Shown in pieces: positions 16,990 to 26,147 of a DNA stretch of 64,000 nucleotides (its first letter is position 1; each line of letters opens with the position of its first letter). The notes beneath the pieces were generated by a model, which worked only from the letters and a program-made list of their open reading frames with translations, was not told the DNA's origin and did no database searches. The position numbers and the translations under genes are program-made. The stretch lies in the NCBI GenBank assembly GCA_002504905.1, contig DATY01000001.1:5530-69529 (forward strand), given 5' to 3'. The DNA comes from Euryarchaeota archaeon UBA605. Its GTDB lineage: Archaea > Thermoplasmatota > Poseidoniia > Poseidoniales > Thalassarchaeaceae.

Positions 16990-18351
16990 TTATCGGCGGC
17001 CTTTTCTGCCTTTACCCCTTTTAGTCTTACCAGAATTATAATCCCAATTTCTTCCTGGTTTTTTAGACCATGAACTAGCGTCGAAATTAGAGTCATTGTA
17101 TTTTTCTAATTTCTTTCTTAACGCCCTTGGAAGTTCTTGTATTGATTTTACATCTAACTTCAACCCTATATCTTGTTCTAATCTACGAATTCCTTCTCCA
17201 CCTGGCCCTATCATAGAACCTATTGCAGAGTCATCAACATAGATTATAGCTGCTGAATCGGTAACAAATTTTGCATATTTGACAGATATTCCTGTGAGTC
17301 TAGTCGCTTCTCTCTTTAGTTCCTCAGAGGCTAATTTCCAAGCAGGACTACCTCCTTCTTCATTTGAGCCACTAACAGGAACAACTGCAATTTCTGACCC
17401 AAAAGCAAACATTTCATGGGTCAAACGATTTGATGGAAACTCTCTGATTTCTATCACAGGGCGACTTAGGTCTGATTCCATACCAGTAGGCGCTCTAACA
17501 ACCATTTTCAATTCTAAAACTTGGTTAATTTTACCTTTTTCAATATGGATTACAGTATCAAGAACCTGTGAAATCAAACCTAATTCAACTTTTCCAACTA
17601 ATCTTTGAATTGCTTGTAAACCACTATTTGCATGAGTAACCCCCAAAAGACCGACCCCTGCTAAACGTACATCACCAAATATCTCAAAATCTCTAGCACG
17701 GCGCACCTCATCAAATATTACAAAATCTGGCCTTAGTAAGAATATGATTTCAGCTGTTTTCTCCAAATCACCTTCTAAGGGTGCATATTGAGTGACTCTC
17801 TGAGGAACTTGTAAATCTCTCGGAGACTCCATAGTCTTGACCATCGCCCCCATTTCAGAATCTAAATATGAGGCGATTGCTTGTGCAAAAGTAGTTTTTC
17901 CTGAACCAGGCTTACCAACTACAAATATTCCCCGGTGGTGGTTAGATAATCTATTTACAAGTTCTTTATCTAATTCGTAATCCGATAACTGCAAATTTGC
18001 TACAGGCCTAACTACTGTGATTTCCCAGGCATCAGAAAATGGAGGCCATGCACAACTTACACGAAGATCTCCAATTTGCATCACCTTGCATCCTTCACGC
18101 TCAATTTCAATAAAGCAATCAGAGCGAGCGGAATTTTGTTCAACAATTAATGATAGTTCTTCCGAAAGATCCAGTAAATTTGGTTTATTCCATTTTTCTA
18201 AATCTAATTCATTCAAAGTTAAGGAAGAGATGTGCCCGCTCTTAACTCTAGGTTTACATTCTGCTTTCAAAAAGATAGTTGATACAGACTCATCTGTCAA
18301 AATCGACTCAAGCGATTCTGGTAACGAAGGATGGTCTCCAAATGACGCCAT
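16990..18351 (-). CDS. PINc/VapC-family ATPase with KH domain, lacking the PIN domain
   Basis: Archaeal ATPase of the PilT-like secretion-ATPase superfamily, thought to act on RNA. Walker A GKPGSGKT lies near residue 146-153, a Walker B-like DFVIFDEVRRARD follows, and a C-terminal KH-type RNA-binding motif IGSMIGPGGEGIRRLEQ precedes a very basic Gly/Lys/Arg tail. Full-length relatives of about 600 residues start with a PIN nuclease domain. Here the protein starts at the post-PIN segment (VSTIFLKAECKPRVKSG), so the nuclease is gone. ATG 18351 is preferred; an alternative start lies at 18366. Confidence 0.85.
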   Translation of the reverse strand: MASFGDHPSLPESLESILTDESVSTIFLKAECKPRVKSGHISSLTLNELDLEKWNKPNLLDLSEELSLIVEQNSARSDCFIEIEREGCKVMQIGDLRVSCAWPPFSDAWEITVVRPVANLQLSDYELDKELVNRLSNHHRGIFVVGKPGSGKTTFAQAIASYLDSEMGAMVKTMESPRDLQVPQRVTQYAPLEGDLEKTAEIIFLLRPDFVIFDEVRRARDFEIFGDVRLAGVGLLGVTHANSGLQAIQRLVGKVELGLISQVLDTVIHIEKGKINQVLELKMVVRAPTGMESDLSRPVIEIREFPSNRLTHEMFAFGSEIAVVPVSGSNEEGGSPAWKLASEELKREATRLTGISVKYAKFVTDSAAIIYVDDSAIGSMIGPGGEGIRRLEQDIGLKLDVKSIQELPRALRKKLEKYNDSNFDASSWSKKPGRNWDYNSGKTKRGKGRKGRR

Positions 18352-18431
18352 GCATCTTTGAAGCACTACTTAGATTTCATATTTGGCTTGTTGATGGTGT
18401 TAATGCTCACTTAAACTAATAGTGGTTTTCT

Positions 18432-18443
18432 TCTATAAAATAG
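18432..18443 (+). promoter_or_regulatory. TATA box for fabH
   Basis: TCTATAAAATAG lies about 40-50 bases before the fabH start in a 110-base divergent intergenic region. Spacing predicts transcription start near 18462, leaving a leader of about 20 bases. Sequence resemblance to archaeal TATA boxes. Confidence 0.5.
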
Positions 18444-18483
18444 GGTAAGACTGAAAGTATAGGTATAATCCATAGAGTTGAAT

Positions 18484-19464
18484 ATGGTATCAGTAGGCAT
18501 AATAGGATTGGGCGCATATGTACCGCCAAATGAAATGAGCAATCATGACTGGATGAAACTTGTTGACACCAGCGATGAATGGATTACTACAAAGACAGGT
18601 ATGAAAAAAAGAAGAATTGCAAGTCCCGAAACTTGTACATCTGATTTGGCCGTAGAAGCATGTAAAAATGCTTTAAATGATGCCGGATTAAAAGCAGAAG
18701 ATATCGATCTAATTATTCTGGCAACATCATCTCCAGATGTACCGCTTTCCTCGACAGCAGGAATAATTCAACATAAATTAGGTTGTACTGATTGTGCAGC
18801 TTTTGACATTAATGCAGTATGTGCAGGGTGGGTTCATGCATTAGATATAGGAAGTAGATATGTAGGTACTAATGGTTACGATAATGTTCTTGTTGTCGGA
18901 TCTGAAATATACTCACGGATATTGAACTGGAAAGATAGAGCCACATGTGTACTGTTTGGAGATGGTGCTGGAGCTGCGGTGTTGTCCCAAGTTGATGAAG
19001 GAAAAGGAATTATTAGCTCATGGCTAATGTCTGATGGATCTGGATCTTCTGTTATTGAAATACCTGCTGGAGGAGTTAGAACTCCATTTAATTCAGAAGA
19101 TTTTGTAGAAGGTTCACAATATTTCCACATGGATGGTAGAGCGGTCTGGAATTTTGCTATCGAAGCTTTTCCCCAAGCTGTAAAAGAATCATTACAAAAA
19201 GCAGGTAAGAGTATTGAAGATGTAGATTTGGTAATACCTCATCAGGCTAATATAAATATTATCAAGACCGGGATGGAAAAGCTAGGTCTTGGTATGGAAA
19301 AAACTTACACAAACTTACACAAATATGGTAATACTGCAGGAGCGAGTGTCCCTATTGCAATGAAAGAAGCAATGGAAAAGGGATTAATAAAAGATGGAGA
19401 TTTAGTTGTCACAGCAGCTTTCGGCGGCGGTTTAGCATGGGGTGCTAACGTGATTCAATTCTAA
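18484..19464 (+). CDS. fabH: 3-oxoacyl-ACP synthase III (FabH/KAS III family)
   Basis: A 326-residue thiolase-fold enzyme that condenses an acyl-CoA starter with malonyl-ACP. The Cys-His-Asn triad is complete: Cys in NAVCAGW, His in IPHQAN, Asn in YGNTAGAS. This is the bacterial-type KAS III, not the archaeal HMG-CoA synthase, which has a different active-site context. In an archaeon with isoprenoid lipids, a fatty-acid or polyketide role is unexpected, though marine Thermoplasmatota are known to carry such bacterial genes. ATG 18484 follows an in-frame TTG at 18478 that would add two residues. It stands alone, convergent with the 1601-aa surface-protein gene. Confidence 0.9.
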   Translation: MVSVGIIGLGAYVPPNEMSNHDWMKLVDTSDEWITTKTGMKKRRIASPETCTSDLAVEACKNALNDAGLKAEDIDLIILATSSPDVPLSSTAGIIQHKLGCTDCAAFDINAVCAGWVHALDIGSRYVGTNGYDNVLVVGSEIYSRILNWKDRATCVLFGDGAGAAVLSQVDEGKGIISSWLMSDGSGSSVIEIPAGGVRTPFNSEDFVEGSQYFHMDGRAVWNFAIEAFPQAVKESLQKAGKSIEDVDLVIPHQANINIIKTGMEKLGLGMEKTYTNLHKYGNTAGASVPIAMKEAMEKGLIKDGDLVVTAAFGGGLAWGANVIQF

Positions 19465-19466
19465 TT

Positions 19467-22400
19467 TTAATTATGAAATTGAATCCATCCACCAGTTGCA
19501 GCATCATGTTTCAGTATTGACCCATCAGAATTTACGCACCAAACTTGACCGGTTTCATCGGCCCACACTCTCTGTCCATATTCGTTCACCGGTGTCCCTT
19601 CAGGAGGTGAAATAATCTGAGGTTTAGGAGGAGTGGGGAGTTCATTTAGTAATGCATCAATATGAGAAGTGTCTCTTGCAACTTCTTTATTTTCAGGAAC
19701 TTCTTCCTCTTTATCAGCGGTATCTGAATTATCTATTGAACTATCAGTTTCTAATTCATCGCTAGTCTTTGACATACCCTCATGTGGATAATCGACTTCT
19801 ATAACTTCATTCTTTTCAGTTGATTCTTCGACGGAACTCTCTGGTTTTTTACGTAAAATTATGACTCCTAAGTAACCGAAAATTGCTAAAATTATTATTC
19901 CTCCTGAAACTGCTAATACAAATTGGAGATTTGTCTGGAAATATTTGATTCCAGGATGGGAATCTGAGTTATCTCCAACTCCGTCATTATCTGAATCTTG
20001 CCATTCAGATACATCGTTAGGATCCCAATCATCTATGTCATTATAGCCATCTCCGTCGCTATCGGCAAGAAGAGGATTAGTTCCTTGTGCAATTTCATCA
20101 ATATCTAATAAGCCATCATTATCATCGTCAGTATCAGCTTCATTTCCAATACCATCTCCATCAGTATCAAGCCACTCATTGGGATCTAATGGCGCCCAAT
20201 CACTAGCATCCGAGTAGCCATCACCATCATCGTCGGAATCTACAATATCGCACTCAAGATCTGAATCTGTGTCAATCGGAATGGATTGAGATACTAGTGG
20301 ATCTGTATCACAAATTGATTCTTGCAGATCGGTCCAACCATCGTTGTCATCATCATCATCTGCATTATTGCCAATTCCATCAGAATCCGTATCGATTGAT
20401 TCACTGGAATCTGTTGGGAAGGCATCATATATATCTAAAACCGAGTCATTATCATCGTCGCTGTCTTCTGTATCATCTTTACATCCATCTCCATCAATAT
20501 CAGTTGTAGAATTACTAATCCATCCAACTACTCCAGGACTGCAAGAATCTGTAGAATCTAACCTTCCGTCTCCGTCATCATCAATATCTTCTTCATCTAT
20601 GATTCTATCCATATCAGAATCCAAATAACAATCATTAATTGAAGTTGCACCCTGAATTATTGTTATGTAATTTAATGGGCATGATGTCAGGTATGAACTA
20701 CCCCTAGAATCTGTGTAAAAGTCAATTGGATTAATCTCTTGTGATGATTGTCCTTCTGATGAAACATAGTAACCAATATCTGCATCCAGACAGGATGACT
20801 GACCAGAATTAGGTTGGTAAGTTCCAGATGGACAAGGAGTTTGACTTACTGACATCTCATTCGGCGAGTAATGTCCAATTTCAGCGGAAATACAAGATGT
20901 AGATTTTGTTTCTGGCTGATATGTACCGCTAACACACTCAATATATTGAGATTGTCCTTGATTCATTACATACGTGCCTTCTGGAGAGTCTATGCATAAT
21001 ATCTGACCCTCAGATGGTTGGTAAGTACCTTCTAAACAAATTAATTGAGAGGAAGAACCATCTAATGGGACATAATGTCCTGAATCAGCAAATAAACATG
21101 AATCAGAACTTGTAGCAGATGAAGAAGGATTGTAACTTCCTGCTAAACATGGAGTCTGCATTTCAGCTGCAGACGAATCAACATAATAACCTGGATCTGC
21201 ATTATAACAACCAATTTGTGCAGCCTGAGGCTGATAAGTTCCTAATGAACAAGGTTCTTGGCTAATTGCCTGATAAGAATTGACATAATATCCTGAATCC
21301 GCATCAATACATGAAGATTGAGAGATATTCGGTTGATAAGTCCCCGGTAAACATACATATTGGACAGCTGAACCATTATTTGGAACATAGAAACCTTGTT
21401 CAGCATCCAAACAAGATGATGAACTATTAGATGCTATTTCAGGATTATAAGTTCCAACCAAACAAGCGGTCTGAGATGGTGAACCAGTTGAATCTACATA
21501 ATACCCAGGATCTGCATCTAAGCAACTAATACTCGATGAATATGGCTGATAAGTTCCCAATTCACATTCAGTTTGGGTAGCTGAAGCATTAGTATTTACA
21601 TAATGTCCTGGATCTGCTGCAAGACATCTATTTTGGCCATGATTTGGCTGGAAACTACCCACAACACAAGGAGATTGAGTCGTCGATGCCAATGCAGAGG
21701 TATAATATCCTGGACTAGCATCTATACAATCTGAGCGTCCAGAGAATGGTTGATAAGTTCCAGGATTACAAGGTAATTGAGAGGTAGATGCAATATTAGG
21801 AACATGATATCCTGGTGAAGAAAGAATACAAGAGACTTGATTAGTATTTGGTTGATAAGTTCCATTAGAACAAGCTATCTGAGAAGGAGATCCTGATGAA
21901 GAGGTGTAATATCCAGCATCAGTATCGATACAGGCTGTCTGAGCAGTCTGATTCTGGTAAGTCCCAGGAGGACATGCAGTTTGACTAGAAGATCCGTTTG
22001 TATCAACATAATAGCCTAAGGAGGCAGGAGTTTGGAAAAACGAACCGTAAGCAGATGTATAGTATCCTGGAGAGGTTATCAAACAACTAGTTTGACCGGT
22101 CAGCCCCTGATAAGTACCAGGAGAACAGGGAGTTTGAGATGTTGAGCCCGGGCTAGAAACAAAGTATCCCTGGGCCGCAGATGTACATGAAGAACTTCCA
22201 GATTCTGATTCGAAAGTTCCCTCAGCACATAAGAATGAAGTAACTCCAATTTCTGCATCTATTGAATTGAATATATCTCCGATAATAGTAGAACCATCAT
22301 CACTGTAATAGGTTAAATTCATATGATAATCTCCAACATTAACATTTACGTTCTCAATTACAATATAGATATCTCTTGACGAAGAACTTGAGGTTAAATT

Positions 22401-24272
22401 TGTAGATACTATTGATCCATTCGACAAGGAGTTATTTGTGTCTAAAAGAACCATTGACTGATCGAAAAGTGAGATATTAACCTCAACAATTTCTGATTCA
22501 ATAGTAACAGAAATATGATGTGACTTTTCAACATTTATTTTGAAAAAATCATGAGAATCATATTGGTTAGAAATACGGCCAGTGTAACTAGCACTCGTTG
22601 AACTTAGATTGTATGAAGAACTGTTCGAGTTTCCAGCATCTCCCGTAGTTAGAGATACATAACTACCAGGGCTAGAAATAAGACAGGAAGATGATTGGAG
22701 TTGATCTTGATAGTATCCTTCTGGACATTTAGATTGATTTACAGAAGCTACTGAACTTACATAATATCCAGCAGATGCTTGATTACAATATGATTTACCA
22801 GTTTGATGTTGATATTCTCCTAAATCACATTCAGATTGATATAATGATGAGAATAATGAAAAATGACCTAAAGAAGATTCGGTACAATCTATCCGACCCC
22901 ATGATCCAAGATCACAATTCATCCATCTAGCAGGATTGCTAGGATATGGGTCTGTGGGTGAAGGAACTCCATCTCCATCATCATCGCCAAACATATGTAC
23001 ATCTAAATCGTTAGTGATTCCATCTCCATCCATATCTTGATCAGAATAAGAAACGTCTGAAGCACTAAAGTTCATCGAATATGGAGATAATTTAGAAATT
23101 GAGGAATTATCAAAGATTTGCTCCTGTTTACCCCAGCAGAATAATTGATAAGAAGAGTTAATTGAACAAGTTGATTCTAATCCTGATGAAATTGCGATAA
23201 CATTTGAGAGATTGACATACTGGGGAGTATTAGTATTACTACCGGTGCATCCACTACTAGAAATTAATGATGAACATTCTCCATTTCCTAATTGCCCATA
23301 GGTATTTACTCCCCAACAATTTACTGAACTATTATCTAGAATTGCGCACACATGTGAACCAGTGCCATCAAGCGAAATAGCAGTTCTATTTACAGGGAGA
23401 TTGATTGATATAGCTCCTTCTGAAACTTCTCCATCAGATGATAGAACAGTGTATGACTCTCCCCAACAACTAATATTCCCACTAGAAAAAATTGCACATA
23501 CACTATATCCAGGAGTCGCAATAGAAACGGCCCTTTCACCTACTGAATGATTAACTATTACAGGTGAATTACTATTTGATGTTGTACCATCTGCAAAGAT
23601 ACCATATGAATTATCTCCCCAACAGGAAACTTCACCTGTATTCAATAAAGCACAAGAGAAATCATTACTACTAGAGATTGAAACTGCAGTTTTGTTCACT
23701 CCTAGATTTACGGAGACAGGAGAGTTTCTATTATTATTCGAACTATCACCAACCTGACCCATGTTATTTCTACCCCAGCAAGATACAGAACCATCATCTA
23801 AAATAGCACAATAGTGATCGTTACCTTGGGAAATAGCTGCAGGAATTTTATTTCCAAAATCAACGTAGCCACTCAATAGTTGCTGATTACCCAATCCAAG
23901 TTGACCATAATTATTAATTCCAGAACAGAATAAACTGAAATTTGACAATAGAGAACATTGCCCTGAGACAGATATTACATCATCCTCAGAGAAAATTGGT
24001 GAACCGTTGAAGAAAGAAACTAAACTACCATTTTCAAGTACAAGGGTGGGAGATCCAGAATTTAGTTCAAAGATAGAATTAGTAAAGACGCTTCCTCTTT
24101 CAGAACCAGGAGAATTCATCGAACTCGAGGTTTTAGAAAATGATGAAGATTGAGAATCTTCGATATTTTCTAAATCTTTTGAAGAATCAATAACATCTAC
24201 TAGTGGAACTAGTAAAAAAAGAAGACAAATTCCAATCGAAAAACTCTTTTTGGTAAACTGAATGTTTGACAT
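19467..24272 (-). CDS. Giant surface protein: RCC1 repeats, PPC-like domain, Cys-rich repeats, TSP3 repeats, anchor
   Basis: A 1601-residue exported protein. Signal segment at residues 9-28. RCC1-type propeller repeats at about 100-400 (YCAILDDGSVSCWGRNN pattern, with paired cysteines). A PPC-like beta domain at about 555-660. A Cys-rich array follows at about 680-1170 in a CxxGTYQP...C pattern, each pair spaced 13 residues apart and repeated about every 34, resembling GCC2/GCC3 ephrin-receptor-type modules; two more copies lie at 480-530. Calcium-type thrombospondin-3 repeats (DxDxDG) follow at 1215-1440, then a membrane helix at about 1449-1475 and an acidic cytoplasmic tail ending in an ADETGQVWCVNSDGSI module. 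Probably a calcium-stabilised adhesion or binding stalk; the ligand is unknown. Confidence 0.85.
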   Translation of the reverse strand: MSNIQFTKKSFSIGICLLFLLVPLVDVIDSSKDLENIEDSQSSSFSKTSSSMNSPGSERGSVFTNSIFELNSGSPTLVLENGSLVSFFNGSPIFSEDDVISVSGQCSLLSNFSLFCSGINNYGQLGLGNQQLLSGYVDFGNKIPAAISQGNDHYCAILDDGSVSCWGRNNMGQVGDSSNNNRNSPVSVNLGVNKTAVSISSSNDFSCALLNTGEVSCWGDNSYGIFADGTTSNSNSPVIVNHSVGERAVSIATPGYSVCAIFSSGNISCWGESYTVLSSDGEVSEGAISINLPVNRTAISLDGTGSHVCAILDNSSVNCWGVNTYGQLGNGECSSLISSSGCTGSNTNTPQYVNLSNVIAISSGLESTCSINSSYQLFCWGKQEQIFDNSSISKLSPYSMNFSASDVSYSDQDMDGDGITNDLDVHMFGDDDGDGVPSPTDPYPSNPARWMNCDLGSWGRIDCTESSLGHFSLFSSLYQSECDLGEYQHQTGKSYCNQASAGYYVSSVASVNQSKCPEGYYQDQLQSSSCLISSPGSYVSLTTGDAGNSNSSSYNLSSTSASYTGRISNQYDSHDFFKINVEKSHHISVTIESEIVEVNISLFDQSMVLLDTNNSLSNGSIVSTNLTSSSSSRDIYIVIENVNVNVGDYHMNLTYYSDDGSTIIGDIFNSIDAEIGVTSFLCAEGTFESESGSSSCTSAAQGYFVSSPGSTSQTPCSPGTYQGLTGQTSCLITSPGYYTSAYGSFFQTPASLGYYVDTNGSSSQTACPPGTYQNQTAQTACIDTDAGYYTSSSGSPSQIACSNGTYQPNTNQVSCILSSPGYHVPNIASTSQLPCNPGTYQPFSGRSDCIDASPGYYTSALASTTQSPCVVGSFQPNHGQNRCLAADPGHYVNTNASATQTECELGTYQPYSSSISCLDADPGYYVDSTGSPSQTACLVGTYNPEIASNSSSSCLDAEQGFYVPNNGSAVQYVCLPGTYQPNISQSSCIDADSGYYVNSYQAISQEPCSLGTYQPQAAQIGCYNADPGYYVDSSAAEMQTPCLAGSYNPSSSATSSDSCLFADSGHYVPLDGSSSQLICLEGTYQPSEGQILCIDSPEGTYVMNQGQSQYIECVSGTYQPETKSTSCISAEIGHYSPNEMSVSQTPCPSGTYQPNSGQSSCLDADIGYYVSSEGQSSQEINPIDFYTDSRGSSYLTSCPLNYITIIQGATSINDCYLDSDMDRIIDEEDIDDDGDGRLDSTDSCSPGVVGWISNSTTDIDGDGCKDDTEDSDDDNDSVLDIYDAFPTDSSESIDTDSDGIGNNADDDDDNDGWTDLQESICDTDPLVSQSIPIDTDSDLECDIVDSDDDGDGYSDASDWAPLDPNEWLDTDGDGIGNEADTDDDNDGLLDIDEIAQGTNPLLADSDGDGYNDIDDWDPNDVSEWQDSDNDGVGDNSDSHPGIKYFQTNLQFVLAVSGGIIILAIFGYLGVIILRKKPESSVEESTEKNEVIEVDYPHEGMSKTSDELETDSSIDNSDTADKEEEVPENKEVARDTSHIDALLNELPTPPKPQIISPPEGTPVNEYGQRVWADETGQVWCVNSDGSILKHDAATGGWIQFHN
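19953..20630 (-). repeat. Thrombospondin type 3 (calcium-binding) repeat region within the giant surface protein
   Basis: This segment encodes dense Asp-rich runs such as DTDGDGIGNEADTDDDNDG. DNA-level similarity between units is moderate because GAT/GAC Asp codons dominate. It forms the membrane-proximal stalk. Confidence 0.8.
20673..22235 (-). repeat. Tandem 34-residue Cys-pair repeats (GCC2/GCC3-like)
   Basis: About fourteen in-frame units of roughly 102 bases, each encoding CxxGTYQPxxxQxxC followed by a PGYYV-type segment and an SxSQ linker. Units differ in sequence, so the array is old and not a recent slippage product. One unit near residues 735-766 has lost its cysteine pair. Confidence 0.85.
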
Positions 24273-24331
24273 ACAGGGCTAGCGTACATCTTCAGAATAT
24301 GACTATTCCTCTATACTGACACACAAATGTA

Positions 24332-26110
24332 TCAGATTGATAATACTTTTTCTGCTATCGGAGATAAATCAACTTGTGCCATTTCAAAAGCCATTTCAAC
24401 GGAATTAAATGGAATTTTTGAACTACGACTAGCTTTTGCCCTAGAACTAATAATTCTCCATGCTGCCTTCTTTCCAATTCCAGGTATGGACTCCAATTGT
24501 TGTTGAGAAACTGAATTAATATCCAGTCCTATTTCAACACCTGAAATACTCCTCATGCCATGACCTGTGACAATAATATTCGAACTAGTCTCCAAAGGTA
24601 TAAGGTAGGGAACCCCAACTAGTATTGGATACGCTCCTATCTGTCTTCCAAAAGTAATTCCAGATTTACCATGAATTGAAGATGAGCGATAAAGAGGTTC
24701 TTCGACCTGTTCAGGCCTCCTAATTCTATCGCCCTGAGATTCCCACCATATTTTTGATAATTCAGAACCTATTGGGAAAATCTCCTCTAGAAGTGGCCTA
24801 TCAATCTCTTCACGAACTTTTTTCTTAAAACTCTTAAAATCATTTTCAGAAATTTTTTGGAAGCCTTGACCTTCGACCTGTCTAATATTGATTCTACGCA
24901 ACAATAGTCCTTCAGATCTTAAGTCATGTAATAATTTCAGATTCAAATCATAGCTTTTTTTAGTTTCTCCATTTAATCCTGCTATAAAATTAAGCCCAGG
25001 TAAAAGTTTAGGAAGTCCTCTTTCTCCTTTTTTTCGGCCAAAATGATTAATATGCTTGATAGCAATTTTTAGTTGATTAGGATCACAATTTAGCCAATTC
25101 ATTTCATGGACATTAGGATCTGCTGATTCTAAACCAAAAGATAAAACTGCACCGTCGCTTAGATTTTCAACTAAAGATTTTGTTATCTCTTTGGAAGGTT
25201 CTAAATTTTCAGCAATAATTGATGGATTCCCATTGTCTACATGTAAGATATCCAATCTTTCATCTTCTCTTGCTCCTGAAAGAACTTTGCAAATTGGTTC
25301 AGGATTTGGGATAGGGTACTCCAATTCCTTTACTCCCTCTGCACGATAAGTGTAGATATCTGTTGCTCCCCCAATACGAATATTTCTTACACCAGAATCT
25401 AAGGCTACAGAAATTTCTTTCAGTATCTCGTCTTCACCTCTCCATATTGGTACACCTTTTTTTGGCTCTATACAAAACTTACATCCTCTTTTGAATCTGA
25501 CACAACCTTGGTATAATTCAATTTCATAAGTCAATGGGCCAGGTCGGCCATCAATAGTTACAAGATCAGGATGATTTTTGACAGCTTTTGATGATGAACC
25601 ATGATAAGCCCAAAGTTCCCATTGATCTTTAGTTCTTTTACTGTGTTTCCATTCTCCTGTGGAAAGGAAAGAATTTAGAGAAGAATCAACATCGTTAACT
25701 GCACAGAAAAGATTTGTTCGCAAAGGTGTCCATCCAGAGTACCTCCAATTTTTTATTGCCCATCCACCACACAATATTGGTATTTCACTGGGAATTATAG
25801 AGAGAATTTCATCTAATTCTCTTTGACTAACTGGGGTTCCTCGAACATACTTACCAGGAACTATCGAACCTGCGAGAACTACAGTCCCTGAGAGGTCAGA
25901 AAATTCATTCCTAATCTTATCCCTATCTGACTTATCTTTCAAGAGTTTTTTATATTTAATTCTCCATTGATCGATTGTCATGTACGTATATGGAATACCT
26001 CTAGATTCTAAAACGCCACAAATATAACGAATATGAAAACCAAGGTAATTGGGAACTCCAAATGCAGCCGGCTCATCTTCATAGCCGTCTATTACAAGCC
26101 AGCCTTCCAT
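24332..26110 (-). CDS. Radical SAM protein with C-terminal helix-hairpin-helix domain (COG1031-like)
   Basis: A 592-residue protein. The Fe-S binding motif is CVRFKRGCKFC, a CxxxxxxCxxC spacing in which the first loop is longer than the classic CxxxCxxC. An N-terminal region resembling a B12-type domain (VVLAGSIVPGKYV) comes before it. The C-terminus carries a helix-hairpin-helix, SIPGIGKKAAWRII, which usually binds nucleic acid. This architecture matches the archaeal family of uncharacterised Fe-S oxidoreductases of the COG1031 type. A role in tRNA or rRNA modification is possible but unproven. The gene is 37 bases from the Csl4-like gene, in the same direction. Confidence 0.85.
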   Translation of the reverse strand: MEGWLVIDGYEDEPAAFGVPNYLGFHIRYICGVLESRGIPYTYMTIDQWRIKYKKLLKDKSDRDKIRNEFSDLSGTVVLAGSIVPGKYVRGTPVSQRELDEILSIIPSEIPILCGGWAIKNWRYSGWTPLRTNLFCAVNDVDSSLNSFLSTGEWKHSKRTKDQWELWAYHGSSSKAVKNHPDLVTIDGRPGPLTYEIELYQGCVRFKRGCKFCIEPKKGVPIWRGEDEILKEISVALDSGVRNIRIGGATDIYTYRAEGVKELEYPIPNPEPICKVLSGAREDERLDILHVDNGNPSIIAENLEPSKEITKSLVENLSDGAVLSFGLESADPNVHEMNWLNCDPNQLKIAIKHINHFGRKKGERGLPKLLPGLNFIAGLNGETKKSYDLNLKLLHDLRSEGLLLRRINIRQVEGQGFQKISENDFKSFKKKVREEIDRPLLEEIFPIGSELSKIWWESQGDRIRRPEQVEEPLYRSSSIHGKSGITFGRQIGAYPILVGVPYLIPLETSSNIIVTGHGMRSISGVEIGLDINSVSQQQLESIPGIGKKAAWRIISSRAKASRSSKIPFNSVEMAFEMAQVDLSPIAEKVLSI

Positions 26111-26147
26111 GAACCTAGGAGATGACCATCAGCAATGAATTACACGG

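Noticed and set aside
20344..20628. Ser-rich plus-strand open frames
   Set aside because: They are the complement of Asp-codon runs in the TSP3 repeats.
20673..22235. Possible CRISPR array, because of regular repeats near 102 bases
   Set aside because: Repeats are in frame with the long minus-strand gene, vary in sequence, and lack identical repeats and unique spacers. They encode Cys-rich modules.
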